A DNA stretch of 64,000 bases, taken from NCBI GenBank assembly GCA_900320405.1, contig OOHM01000002.1, positions 351,851 through 415,850 of the forward strand. Reading direction: 5' to 3'. Source of the DNA: an uncultured Pseudomonadota bacterium (GTDB lineage Bacteria; Pseudomonadota; Alphaproteobacteria; Rs-D84). How positions within the stretch are numbered: the first letter of the stretch is position 1; each line of letters begins with the position of its first letter. Shown piece by piece: positions 17,896 through 25,427 of the stretch. A model generated the notes under the pieces. It was not told the DNA's origin and searched no databases. It saw only the letters and a program-made list of their open reading frames with translations. The translations under genes were made by a program, and so were the position numbers.

Positions 17896-17924
17896 CTTGA
17901 ATTTCAAAAAAGCGCACTATATAT
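17896..17924 (+). promoter_or_regulatory. Sigma-32 (RpoH) heat-shock promoter of clpB
   Basis: CTTG (17896-17899), a 17-base spacer and CTATATAT (17917-17924) fit the alphaproteobacterial RpoH promoter pattern. The clpB start is 27 bases downstream. A closely similar pair lies before groES. Confidence 0.7.
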
Positions 17925-17950
17925 ATGTTTGATAAAAAAGAGGTGCCATT

Positions 17951-20008
17951 ATGAATCCAGAAGAAATGCAAGAAACGCCCGCCAAGGCAATAGAAAAATA
18001 TACAACCGATTTTACGAAATTGGCGGCCGACGGGAAATTGGACCCGGTCATTGGGCGCGACGAAGAAATTCGCCGCACTATCCAGGTTTTATCTCGCCGT
18101 ACCAAGAATAATCCGGTTCTGATTGGAAATCCGGGTGTTGGTAAAACCGCGATTGTCGAAGGTTTGGCGGAACGCATCGTTTCGCGCGATATACCGGAAA
18201 ATTTGCAGAATAAAAAATTATTGTCGTTGGATATGGGCGCATTGATGGCGGGTGCAATGTTCCGTGGTCAATTCGAAGATCGATTTAAGGCGATATTAAA
18301 GGCCGTCAAAGATGCCAATGGCGAAATTATTTTGTTTATTGATGAATTGCATACATTGGTTGGCGCCGGCAAAGGCGAAGGCAGTATGGATGCCGGAAAT
18401 CTTATTAAACCGATGTTGGCGCGTGGTGAATTGCACTGTTTGGGTGCGACGACTTTGGATGAATACCGTCAATATATTGAAAAAGACCCGGCGTTGGCGC
18501 GTCGTTTTCAACCGGTCTATGTTGATGAGCCGACGGTTGATGACACGATTTCAATACTGCGTGGGTTAAAAGAAAAATATGAAGGCCACCACGGTGTGCG
18601 TATTTCTGATTCTGCATTGGTTGCGGCGGTGCGGTTGTCTAACCGATATATAACCGACCGTTTCTTGCCGGACAAGGCAATCGATTTGGTCGATGAAGCG
18701 GCCGCGCGCGTTCGTATCGAGGTTGCATCAAAGCCCGAGGCTTTGGATGAAGTTGACCGTCATTTAATGCAATTGAAAATTGAACAACAGGCATTAAAGA
18801 AAGAAAAAGATGAAGATTCCAAGAAACGACTTGCCGATTTGGAAAAGTTGATTGCGGAAACGGAAAAGAAATCTGCGGAAATGACCGCCGCGTGGCGCGC
18901 GGAACAGGAAAAGATGCGCGGCCTGTCCGATGCGATGGCCGCGTTGGATGCCGCCAAGGCCGAGGTTGCATCTGCAATGCGTGCCGGCGATTATGAAAAG
19001 GCGTCTGCGTTGCAATACGGTAAAATTCCAGAATTGGAAGAAAAAATTAAAAAGATGAATTCCGAATCGCGCGAATATAAAACCGTATTGCCGGAACATA
19101 TCGCGGCGGTGGTCAGTAAATGGACCGGCGTCCCGGCCGATAAATTAAGTGCGACCGAACAATCGAAATTGTTGAACATCGAAGACGAATTGCGCAAACG
19201 CGTCGTTGGTCAAGATGCGGCGTTGGCGGTGGTTGCGCGTGCAATTCGTCGTTCGCGTGCGGGCCTGGCGGACCCACGCAGACCTTCGGGCAGTTTTATG
19301 TTCTTGGGGCCGACCGGTGTTGGAAAAACCGAGGTTGCCAAGGCATTGGCGGAATACCTGTTTAACGATGATACCGCAATGACGCGAATTGATATGAGTG
19401 AATATATGGAACCGCATTCGGTTGCGCGTTTAATCGGTGCGCCCCCGGGGTATGTTGGTTATGATGCGGGTGGTGTATTGACCGAATCGGTGCGTCGTCG
19501 TCCATACCAAGTGTTGCTTTTTGACGAAATTGAAAAGGCACACCCAGATGTGTTCAATGTTTTCTTGCAGATATTGGACGATGGGCGCCTGACCGATGGC
19601 CAAGGTCACGTTGTGAACTTTACGAACACCATTATAATTATGACCAGTAATTTGCCGGATATGGCCGCGGTTAAAAAGCATTTCCGTCCGGAATTTATAA
19701 ACCGTATTGATGAAATTGTGTTCTTTAACCAATTGGGCAAAGATGTTATGGCGGGCATTGTTGAAATTCAGTTGCGTAATTTGCGGGCCCGGCTGGCCGC
19801 GCGTCGCATAGAATTGAATGTGACCGATTCGGCGATTAAATGGTTGGGTGAAAACGGATATGACCCGGTGTTTGGTGCACGACCGTTGAAACGCCTTATT
19901 ACATCGGCGGTTGAAGATAAAATTGCAGATTTAATTTTATCTGATGCAATTGGCGAAGGTGGCACCGTCTATGTCGATACCCACGGCAAAGAATTGACGG
20001 TGAAATAG
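17951..20008 (+). CDS. clpB: ClpB disaggregase lacking the N-terminal domain
   Basis: 685 residues, whereas full ClpB has about 860. The first AAA+ domain starts at once (Walker A GNPGVGKT at 59-66, Walker [11 protein letters not shown]). A coiled-coil middle domain (about 275-375, Lys/Glu-rich with [24 protein letters not shown]) marks ClpB rather than ClpA. The second AAA+ domain has [29 protein letters not shown] and [11 protein letters not shown]. The protein pulls apart aggregates with DnaK. What is missing is the N-terminal substrate-binding domain, so it equals the short ClpB form that E. coli makes from an internal start. No upstream sequence could encode the lost domain: rpmB and a promoter lie there. 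About 15 residues are also absent before FRPEFINR. Confidence 0.93.
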   Translation: MNPEEMQETPAKAIEKYTTDFTKLAADGKLDPVIGRDEEIRRTIQVLSRRTKNNPVLIGNPGVGKTAIVEGLAERIVSRDIPENLQNKKLLSLDMGALMAGAMFRGQFEDRFKAILKAVKDANGEIILFIDELHTLVGAGKGEGSMDAGNLIKPMLARGELHCLGATTLDEYRQYIEKDPALARRFQPVYVDEPTVDDTISILRGLKEKYEGHHGVRISDSALVAAVRLSNRYITDRFLPDKAIDLVDEAAARVRIEVASKPEALDEVDRHLMQLKIEQQALKKEKDEDSKKRLADLEKLIAETEKKSAEMTAAWRAEQEKMRGLSDAMAALDAAKAEVASAMRAGDYEKASALQYGKIPELEEKIKKMNSESREYKTVLPEHIAAVVSKWTGVPADKLSATEQSKLLNIEDELRKRVVGQDAALAVVARAIRRSRAGLADPRRPSGSFMFLGPTGVGKTEVAKALAEYLFNDDTAMTRIDMSEYMEPHSVARLIGAPPGYVGYDAGGVLTESVRRRPYQVLLFDEIEKAHPDVFNVFLQILDDGRLTDGQGHVVNFTNTIIIMTSNLPDMAAVKKHFRPEFINRIDEIVFFNQLGKDVMAGIVEIQLRNLRARLAARRIELNVTDSAIKWLGENGYDPVFGARPLKRLITSAVEDKIADLILSDAIGEGGTVYVDTHGKELTVK

Positions 20009-20070
20009 TGATTAGTGGAAAGTTGCGGGCGCATACGCGCCCGCTGTTTTATTGCCTGGTCGAAATAATC

Positions 20071-20159
20071 GTACCTTTTTGACCAGTACTTATACCAAAT
20101 CATAACATATTGAAATTACTGAAAATAATTTTTGAAAAAATTACTGGACAAAAAGGTGC
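20071..20159 (+). promoter_or_regulatory. Invertible-promoter element, copy 1, in the reversed (putative OFF) orientation
   Basis: Inverted repeats at 20071-20091 and 20139-20159 (GTACCTTTTTG, one variable base, CCAGTACTT, and its complement with two changes) enclose 47 bases. The 47-mer matches copy 3 (35899-35945) at 43 of 47 positions only when one of them is reverse-complemented. The asymmetric base in the arms (GACC left, GGAC right) has swapped sides as well, so the flip took in the inner arm. The extended -10 promoter inside (TGTTATGAT on the minus strand) points away from the gene at 20210. Confidence 0.8.
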
Positions 20160-20209
20160 CTTTAATGCCATAATATATGTGTATAAAACAAGCGGGAAAG
20201 GAAGAGAAT

Positions 20210-20560
20210 ATGAGGATTTCAATTCTTAGCATTGGCGTGTTTGTATCCATTTTATTCATTAATTCGGTATTTGCAAATACAGTTGTCGCCAATCGAACAC
20301 ATGTTAATAACGCGAACGCATCAATGCAAAACAAGATGCAGGCGACCGGGACAAAAGTCACAACAAGAACCTGTGCCGCATGGTTGGATGGCCAGGCACA
20401 TACAGATGCAAATTGTTTATTGTGGAATTTAAGTGAAGCAAAGGTTTATGCTCGTTGCACCAAAAATTCAGATTGTGCGTGGATTACCGCCCAGTGCAAT
20501 CCTGGACAGGTCGGTCGTTGCAACACCGACACCGGAAAATGTGGTTGTGGTTCGCGATAA
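20210..20560 (+). CDS. Small secreted Cys-rich protein of the invertible-promoter family
   Basis: 116 residues. A signal peptide (MRISILSIGVFVSILFINSVFA) is nearly the same as in the copies at 24929 and 36017. The stalk (NTVVANRTHVNN) is a degenerate form of the shared TVTSKxYVDT motif and is shorter. The mature domain has eight Cys (CAAWLDGQAHTDANC, CTKNSDCAW, CNPGQVGRC, KCGC). The AHTDxNCLL block recurs in the family members at 36017 and 63553. The start is set by ATG after GGAAGAG; an in-frame start 33 bases upstream is leader. Function is unknown. Spacing of the cysteines suggests a disulfide-knotted periplasmic or surface protein. Confidence 0.75.
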   Translation: MRISILSIGVFVSILFINSVFANTVVANRTHVNNANASMQNKMQATGTKVTTRTCAAWLDGQAHTDANCLLWNLSEAKVYARCTKNSDCAWITAQCNPGQVGRCNTDTGKCGCGSR

Positions 20561-20611
20561 TTTACCGGTTCCCGATTACTGTGGAATATGGCAAATTAGT
20601 GATTGATTAAA

Positions 20612-20645
20612 AACGGGTGCGATAATCGCGCCCGTTTTTTGTTTT
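20612..20645 (+). terminator. Terminator after the copy 1 secreted protein gene
   Basis: AACGGGTGCGA pairs with TCGCGCCCGTT (20612-20635) and is followed by a run of Ts. Confidence 0.85.
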
Positions 20646-20669
20646 TTTGTACCCGCGCAATGGGGCGGA

Positions 20670-20728
20670 CTTGAAATTGCCTTTTTTATGACTATATTTT
20701 TGACAACGGCATAGTATATGTATATATA
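20670..20728 (+). promoter_or_regulatory. Dual promoter of groES-groEL (sigma-32 and sigma-70)
   Basis: CTTG (20670-20673), 18 bases and CTATATTT (20692-20699) fit RpoH. Overlapping its 3' end is TTGACA (20700-20705), 17 bases and TATATA (20723-20728), which fits sigma-70. This gives basal plus heat-inducible expression. No CIRCE operator was seen. Confidence 0.65.
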
Positions 20729-20740
20729 AAAGGAGTTATT

Positions 20741-21028
20741 ATGTTCAAACCATTAAATAACTATGTTTTAATCCAAAGAATAGAAGAAGAAAATAAAACC
20801 GCCGGCGGAATTATCATTCCCGATACGGCACGCGAAAAACCGTCCCGCGGTCGCGTTATTGCGGTTGGGAACGGTGTGTTTGAAGGCGGTGTGCGTGTAC
20901 CGATGACGGTCAAGGCGGGCGATACGGTTCTGTTCGCAAAATGGGCGGCATCGGCAAACGAAGTTAAAATTGATGGCGCGGATTATATTCTGGTTAAAGA
21001 ATCTGATATTTTGGGTATTATTGAATAA
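20741..21028 (+). CDS. groES: Co-chaperonin GroES
   Basis: 95 residues. It begins [29 protein letters not shown], the mobile-loop region of GroES, and ends [12 protein letters not shown]. It caps the GroEL ring. The SD AAGGAG is strong, and groEL follows after 11 bases. Confidence 0.97.
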   Translation: MFKPLNNYVLIQRIEEENKTAGGIIIPDTAREKPSRGRVIAVGNGVFEGGVRVPMTVKAGDTVLFAKWAASANEVKIDGADYILVKESDILGIIE

Positions 21029-21039
21029 AAGGATAGATT

Positions 21040-22659
21040 ATGGCGAAAGAAATTATTTTTGATACAGATAAACTGGCGGCCGGTGTTGATAAATTGGCCA
21101 ATGCGGTAAAAATTACTATGGGGCCAAAGGGGCGCACGGTCGTTATTGATAAATCTTATGGCGCGCCGGTCGCAACCAAAGACGGTGTCACGGTGGCCAA
21201 GGCGGTATCGTTAAAAGACCCAACCGAAAATATTGGTGCCCGTATGATTCAAGAGGTTGCCAAAAAGGCCGGTGACGATGCCGGTGACGGTACAACGACT
21301 GCGACCGTTTTGGCGCAAAAGATTTTCCGTGAAGGCCGTCGCGTTATTGCCGCGGGTATGAACCCAATGGATATTAAGCGCGGAATTGATATTGCGACAT
21401 CTGCGGTGGTTGCCGATATCGAATCGCATGCGCGTCCGGTGAAAAATGCTTCTGAAATTGCCCAGGTTGCAACGATTTCTGCAAATGGCGATAGCGACAT
21501 CGGTAAAAAAATCGCAGACGCAATGGAAAAGGTTGGCAAAGAAGGTGTTATTACCGTTGAAGAAGCCAAAGGTTTGGAAACAGAAATCGATGTCGTCGAA
21601 GGTATGCAATTTGACCAAGGATTTATGTCGCCGTATTTCGTTAGCAACAGCGAAAAAATGTTGGCGGAATTGGATGGTGCGGCGGTGTTGGTGTCCGAAA
21701 AGAAAATTTCGGGACTTCAGGCGTTATTACCGATTTTGGAACCAATCGCGCAACAGGGACGTCCGTTGTTAATTATTGCCGAAGATGTAGAATCCGAAGC
21801 TTTGGCTACATTGGTTTTGAACCGGTTGCGTGGTGGACTGAAGGTTTGTGCGGTCAAGGCCCCGGGATTCGGCGACCGTCGCAAGGCGATGTTGGCGGAT
21901 ATCGCAATCGTGACCGGCGCAACCGTTATATCCGATGATATGGGTATGACATTTGATAATATCACACCGGCGGTTTTGGGTTCGGCCAAACGCGTTGTTG
22001 TCGATAAATCGACCACACTGATTGTTGGTGGGGCGGGCGACAAAGGCGCAATCAGTGCGCGTGCCGATGAAATTCGTAAACAAATCAAAGAAACAACCAG
22101 TGACTATGACCGCGAAAAATTGGCGGAACGGTTGGCTAAATTGGTCGGCGGTGTCGCGGTTATCCATGTAGGCGGTATGACCGAGGTCGAAGTTAAAGAA
22201 AAGAAAGACCGTGTCGATGATGCATTGGCGGCGACCCGTGCCGCGGTTGCAGACGGCATTGTTGCCGGTGGTGGCGTTGCGTTGGTTCGTGCGGTTTCTG
22301 CATTGGCCAAGGTCAAAGGTGAAAATACAGACCAAGATGTTGGTATCGATATTGTTCGTCGTGCAATTGTTGCACCGTGTGCACAAATCGCTGAAAATGC
22401 GGGTGTGTCGGGTGAAATTGTCGTTGGCAAAGTTTCGGACGCCAAAGATTATAATTTTGGATACAATGCGCAAACCGGCGAATATGTCGATATGTTAAAA
22501 TCTGGGATTATCGATCCGGCCAAGGTTGTTAAAACCGCGATTATGGCGGCGGCATCGACCGCGGGCGTGTTGTTAACAACCGGTGCGGTAATGTCGGAAA
22601 TTCCCGAAGAAAAATCAACCGCCCCGCAAATGCCGGGTGGTATGCCGGGAATGATGTAA
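21040..22659 (+). CDS. groEL: Chaperonin GroEL
   Basis: 539 residues, near the usual 545. The ATP-binding block [17 protein letters not shown], the [14 protein letters not shown] loop (Asp-Gly-Thr-Thr) and the C-terminal Gly/Met tail ([11 protein letters not shown]) are intact. It folds cytosolic proteins with GroES. It is in an operon with groES under heat-shock control. Confidence 0.98.
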   Translation: MAKEIIFDTDKLAAGVDKLANAVKITMGPKGRTVVIDKSYGAPVATKDGVTVAKAVSLKDPTENIGARMIQEVAKKAGDDAGDGTTTATVLAQKIFREGRRVIAAGMNPMDIKRGIDIATSAVVADIESHARPVKNASEIAQVATISANGDSDIGKKIADAMEKVGKEGVITVEEAKGLETEIDVVEGMQFDQGFMSPYFVSNSEKMLAELDGAAVLVSEKKISGLQALLPILEPIAQQGRPLLIIAEDVESEALATLVLNRLRGGLKVCAVKAPGFGDRRKAMLADIAIVTGATVISDDMGMTFDNITPAVLGSAKRVVVDKSTTLIVGGAGDKGAISARADEIRKQIKETTSDYDREKLAERLAKLVGGVAVIHVGGMTEVEVKEKKDRVDDALAATRAAVADGIVAGGGVALVRAVSALAKVKGENTDQDVGIDIVRRAIVAPCAQIAENAGVSGEIVVGKVSDAKDYNFGYNAQTGEYVDMLKSGIIDPAKVVKTAIMAAASTAGVLLTTGAVMSEIPEEKSTAPQMPGGMPGMM

Positions 22660-22672
22660 TCTGTGTCGAATT

Positions 22673-22698
22673 AAAAACGCCCCATCCGGGGCGTTTTT
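22673..22698 (+). terminator. Terminator of groESL
   Basis: AACGCCCC pairs with GGGGCGTT around ATCC, followed by seven Ts. The convergent hydrolase gene ends right behind it. Confidence 0.85.
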
Positions 22699-23421
22699 TT
22701 AATTAAAATCTATATCTAATTTTTCAAAATCGGTATGGCCGGCGGTGGGAATTTCAACGATTTGGTCGGCGGGAAAATATATGCGCGACAATTTGGGTGG
22801 CACGACCCGGTCACGTGCGCCGATGTAATGAACCGCCGGGACGCGTGGCAATTTTTCTAAATCTAATGATTTGGTCAGCGGACTGTCGCCAAAATACCCG
22901 GTCCACGCGGTATGATTTGGAACGCCTGCGATGGTTATCCATTTTTGAACTTTGATTTCCGGATGTCGATTTATGATTAATCCCGCCATCAATCCGCCAC
23001 CAGAATACCCAACCAAAATCACCGGACGGCGTCCGGCAATTTCTTTGATTGCATTTGCGGTCGCATCAACAACCGCCGGCGAAAACCGCCCGTCGGTCCA
23101 ATCAGATTCGCTGCATGCGGGTGACATTATAAACTGGCACGGGCGCGCAATATATGCAACATTTGGCGCCATATCGCGTGCCGCCAAATTGCGCACCAAT
23201 GTTCCCCGTGGTGTCGGGTCGGTGGTCGGTTCGCCGTATGCAGTAAATGCGTGGCCGTCGCCTTCGATATAGATATGAACCGGGGCGTTTTTATTGGTTA
23301 TTTTTCCGTATGTCGCAATTTCATATTCACCCGCCGGGATGTCACGCCGGATAAGGTCATCCGGTGGTGTCCACGAACCCGCACATGCCGTCAATAATAA
23401 AGATAAAATTAAAAATCGCAT
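22699..23421 (-). CDS. Alpha/beta-hydrolase-fold lipoprotein
   Basis: 240 residues from ATG 23421. The N-terminus MRFLILSLLLTACAGS is a lipoprotein signal with the lipidated Cys at residue 13. The hydrolase nucleophile elbow is GYSGGG, and GARDRVV and AGHTDFE probably supply the Asp and His. The substrate is unknown; a periplasmic esterase or lipase-like role is plausible. The gene stands alone, convergent with groEL. Confidence 0.75.
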   Translation of the reverse strand: MRFLILSLLLTACAGSWTPPDDLIRRDIPAGEYEIATYGKITNKNAPVHIYIEGDGHAFTAYGEPTTDPTPRGTLVRNLAARDMAPNVAYIARPCQFIMSPACSESDWTDGRFSPAVVDATANAIKEIAGRRPVILVGYSGGGLMAGLIINRHPEIKVQKWITIAGVPNHTAWTGYFGDSPLTKSLDLEKLPRVPAVHYIGARDRVVPPKLSRIYFPADQIVEIPTAGHTDFEKLDIDFN

Positions 23422-23468
23422 ATTGGTATAATACACCAAATTCTAAATTAAAAAAACGATAAAAATAT

Positions 23469-23496
23469 TTGACAAACTATTTTTTTAGGCTATATT
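23469..23496 (+). promoter_or_regulatory. Promoter of the bactofilin-like gene
   Basis: TTGACA (23469-23474), a 16-base spacer and TATATT (23491-23496). Confidence 0.65.
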
Positions 23497-23523
23497 TGTG
23501 TTAAACAACCAAAAGGCTAAAAT

Positions 23524-24336
23524 ATGTTTGATAAATTAAAAATGAAATTTGCCGCCCGTCGTATGCAACGCGAAAAGGATTATGCGGCGATTCAAAAGAA
23601 TGTTATTGCGCGTGAACATCCGTTTATGACCGTGATTTCTTGGCCGTTTCGTATGATTGGTCGCGCGTTTCGTTGGATTTTTGATTGTATAACCGCAATT
23701 TTGTCTTGGTTTTGGGATTTGTTGGTTTGGGTTGCAACATCCATCTGGGCGTGGATGTGCGGTATCAATTTGATTGGTCTTATAAATTTGGCCCTGTTGA
23801 TTGCGATAATTGTTCTGTGTTCTATGTTGATTATCAGCATTGTAAACAGTAAAAAGCCGATTGTTGTTAACACCGGTTCTGCAAACCAGGTCGCGGTTGA
23901 AACAACGCAACAAACCAAAAAAGTCGAAAACACCGATACAACGGACAATAAAAACATTCCGTTACCGATTCGTCGTGATGCGCGCGGCGATATGCAACGC
24001 CCAATCAATGTTGCGCCGGCCAATCCGTGCAAAAATCCGGCACTTCGTCCCCAGGGCGACGGTCGTATATATGGCGATGTCATCATTGAAACGCGCGGCG
24101 AAAGAATTATGTTGAAAAATGGTGCGCGTATCCGTGGTAATTTATATCTGCAACGTATGCGTAAATATGTTTTGCCGTGCAATGTTGTTGTCGAAGGCAA
24201 TATATTTCTGCGCGATGTAAATTTGTTGCAGTTCTGTGGTCCGTTTACGGTCACCGGAAATATTTATGTAAGTCCGAAATCTTCATTTGGCCCGTTGCCG
24301 TATAACGCGCGTTTGGGCGGCCAGGTTATTTTGTAA
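23524..24336 (+). CDS. Membrane protein with a bactofilin-like C-terminal domain
   Basis: 270 residues. The N-terminal 40 are basic and amphipathic. Tryptophan-rich hydrophobic segments follow (about 50-75 and 80-106, INLIGLINLALLIAIIVLC). After a Thr/Asn-rich linker the C-terminal 90 residues show short repeating strands (GDVIIETRGERIMLKNGARIRGNL, VEGNIFLRDV, VTGNIYVSPKSSFGPLP, LGGQVIL). This resembles the polymer-forming beta-helix of bactofilins, but that is a pattern reading and not a proven family match. If right, it would be a membrane-tethered scaffold protein. Confidence 0.5.
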   Translation: MFDKLKMKFAARRMQREKDYAAIQKNVIAREHPFMTVISWPFRMIGRAFRWIFDCITAILSWFWDLLVWVATSIWAWMCGINLIGLINLALLIAIIVLCSMLIISIVNSKKPIVVNTGSANQVAVETTQQTKKVENTDTTDNKNIPLPIRRDARGDMQRPINVAPANPCKNPALRPQGDGRIYGDVIIETRGERIMLKNGARIRGNLYLQRMRKYVLPCNVVVEGNIFLRDVNLLQFCGPFTVTGNIYVSPKSSFGPLPYNARLGGQVIL

Positions 24337-24377
24337 GGTATGTGCGAAAATATAATAATGAAAAAATTCAGATAATA

Positions 24378-24406
24378 AATCGCCACAATCGTGGCGATTT
24401 ATTTTT
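24378..24406 (+). terminator. Terminator after the bactofilin-like gene
   Basis: AAATCGCCAC (24378-24387) pairs perfectly with GTGGCGATTT (24391-24400), followed by ATTTTT. Confidence 0.85.
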
Positions 24407-24432
24407 ACATTTACAACATTTTATGGTATAAT
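24404..24432 (+). promoter_or_regulatory. Promoter of the small membrane protein gene
   Basis: TTTACA (24404-24409), 17 bases and a perfect TATAAT (24427-24432). It abuts the preceding terminator. Confidence 0.65.
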
Positions 24433-24459
24433 ATGTACACAACAAAAAAGGAAGTAAAT

Positions 24460-24681
24460 ATGAAAACACTTGAAAAAATTTTGTCTGTATTGGTCAAGAA
24501 TTTGGGTTATACGGTTGTATTGGTTTTGGCAATCATATTGTTTGCGATGTTTTCTGACGGGTTAATCAGTGGCATTATCACTGCAATATCCGCATTGTTG
24601 GCATACGCGTGCATTATGGCATTGGCGAATGAATTCAAAAAAGAACCGGCACCGAAGTCGACACCCAAAAAGAAAAAATAA
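24460..24681 (+). CDS. Small membrane protein, unknown
   Basis: 73 residues from ATG 24460 (SD AAGGAAG). Two hydrophobic helices (about 13-30 and 34-55) are followed by a Lys/Pro-rich tail ending PKKKK, which should lie in the cytoplasm. I do not recognise a family. An in-frame start at 24391 would place the promoter inside the gene and is rejected. Confidence 0.6.
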   Translation: MKTLEKILSVLVKNLGYTVVLVLAIILFAMFSDGLISGIITAISALLAYACIMALANEFKKEPAPKSTPKKKK

Positions 24682-24738
24682 TATTATAGTGGTTGGTTCC
24701 GCCTGCGCCCATTGGGCTTCGGTGGACAGTGATTGTAG

Positions 24739-24769
24739 AAACCCGGCGGTTTTTTCCGCCGGGTTTTTA
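24739..24769 (+). terminator. Terminator preceded by a short palindrome
   Basis: AAACCCGGCGG pairs with CCGCCGGGTTT, then TTATTT. Upstream (24699-24726) is an imperfect palindrome around GCCCATTGGGC. The same pair of elements recurs before invertible element copy 3 (35524-35593). Confidence 0.8.
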
Positions 24770-24789
24770 TTTGGGTGGTCGATTTAATC

Positions 24790-24880
24790 GTACCTTTTTG
24801 TCCAGTACTTTTTTTAGGAAATGCGATTCAGTAAAATCAACGACTTACAAAATCAAAGTGGTGGTCAAAATAAAGGTACC
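24790..24880 (+). promoter_or_regulatory. Invertible-promoter element, copy 2, degenerate
   Basis: The left arm (24790-24810) is identical to copies 3 and 4. The right arm (24856-24880) is damaged: AAGTGGTGGTC and an inserted TA before AAAGGTACC. The 45-base inner segment is only partly alignable (TTCAGTAAAATCAA against TTCAGTAATTTCAA) and lies in the same orientation as copy 3. It has lost the TGTTATAAT -10 motif. It is probably no longer able to invert. Confidence 0.65.
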
Positions 24881-24928
24881 TTTTTTGCCATAATATAAGT
24901 GTATAAAACAAGCAAGAAAGGAAGGGAT

Positions 24929-25423
24929 ATGATGATTCCAATTTTAACATTCGGTGCATTCGCATCAATATTAACAATCAATTCAGTTTTGGCCGATACA
25001 ACCGTCACATCAAAAACATATGTTGATACTACGCGCCAGGCAACAATTCCGGCCGCGGGCACAAATGCCGCAACACCCGGCACAACCGTTGTCACATATA
25101 CAAATACCGCCGGTACAATCGGTGAAAGGGGAATTTGTAATGACCATGATGAAGATGATTGTAATGATGGGGACCTGGTCACCAATTCCTTGTTAAACAG
25201 CGCAATGGATTGGGTCGACGAAAATATGCCCGAAGGCGCGACATGTTATGAATGGATGGGCAGTGAGTGTGTTTTGGTAAATCTGCCTATGGGTGATAAG
25301 GCGCCGGTGTGTGTGGCGAATGGAGACGAGTGCTGGGGTGATGGCGCATGTTGCAGTGGATATTGTGTTGGTTGTCATACCACTCCGTGTGAGCGCGTTG
25401 GTCAGTGTGGTTTGGCAAGTTAA
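24929..25423 (+). CDS. Secreted Cys-rich protein of the invertible-promoter family
   Basis: 164 residues. The signal peptide is MMIPILTFGAFASILTINSVLA and the stalk DTTVTSKTYVDT. Then come IPAAGTNAATPGTTVVTYTNTAGTIGERGI and an acidic stretch. The C-terminal domain is very Cys-rich (CYEWMGSEC, CVANGDECWGDGACCSGYCVGC, CERVGQC) and unlike those of the other copies, although the N-terminal 60 residues are nearly shared. This constant-N, variable-C layout suggests a displayed variable domain. The gene ends only four bases from the convergent pbpC stop, with no terminator between them. Confidence 0.75.
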   Translation: MMIPILTFGAFASILTINSVLADTTVTSKTYVDTTRQATIPAAGTNAATPGTTVVTYTNTAGTIGERGICNDHDEDDCNDGDLVTNSLLNSAMDWVDENMPEGATCYEWMGSECVLVNLPMGDKAPVCVANGDECWGDGACCSGYCVGCHTTPCERVGQCGLAS

Positions 25424-25427
25424 AAAA

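Noticed and set aside
20708..20740. CIRCE/HrcA operator before groES
   Set aside because: No TTAGCACTC-type inverted repeat is present; control fits sigma-32.
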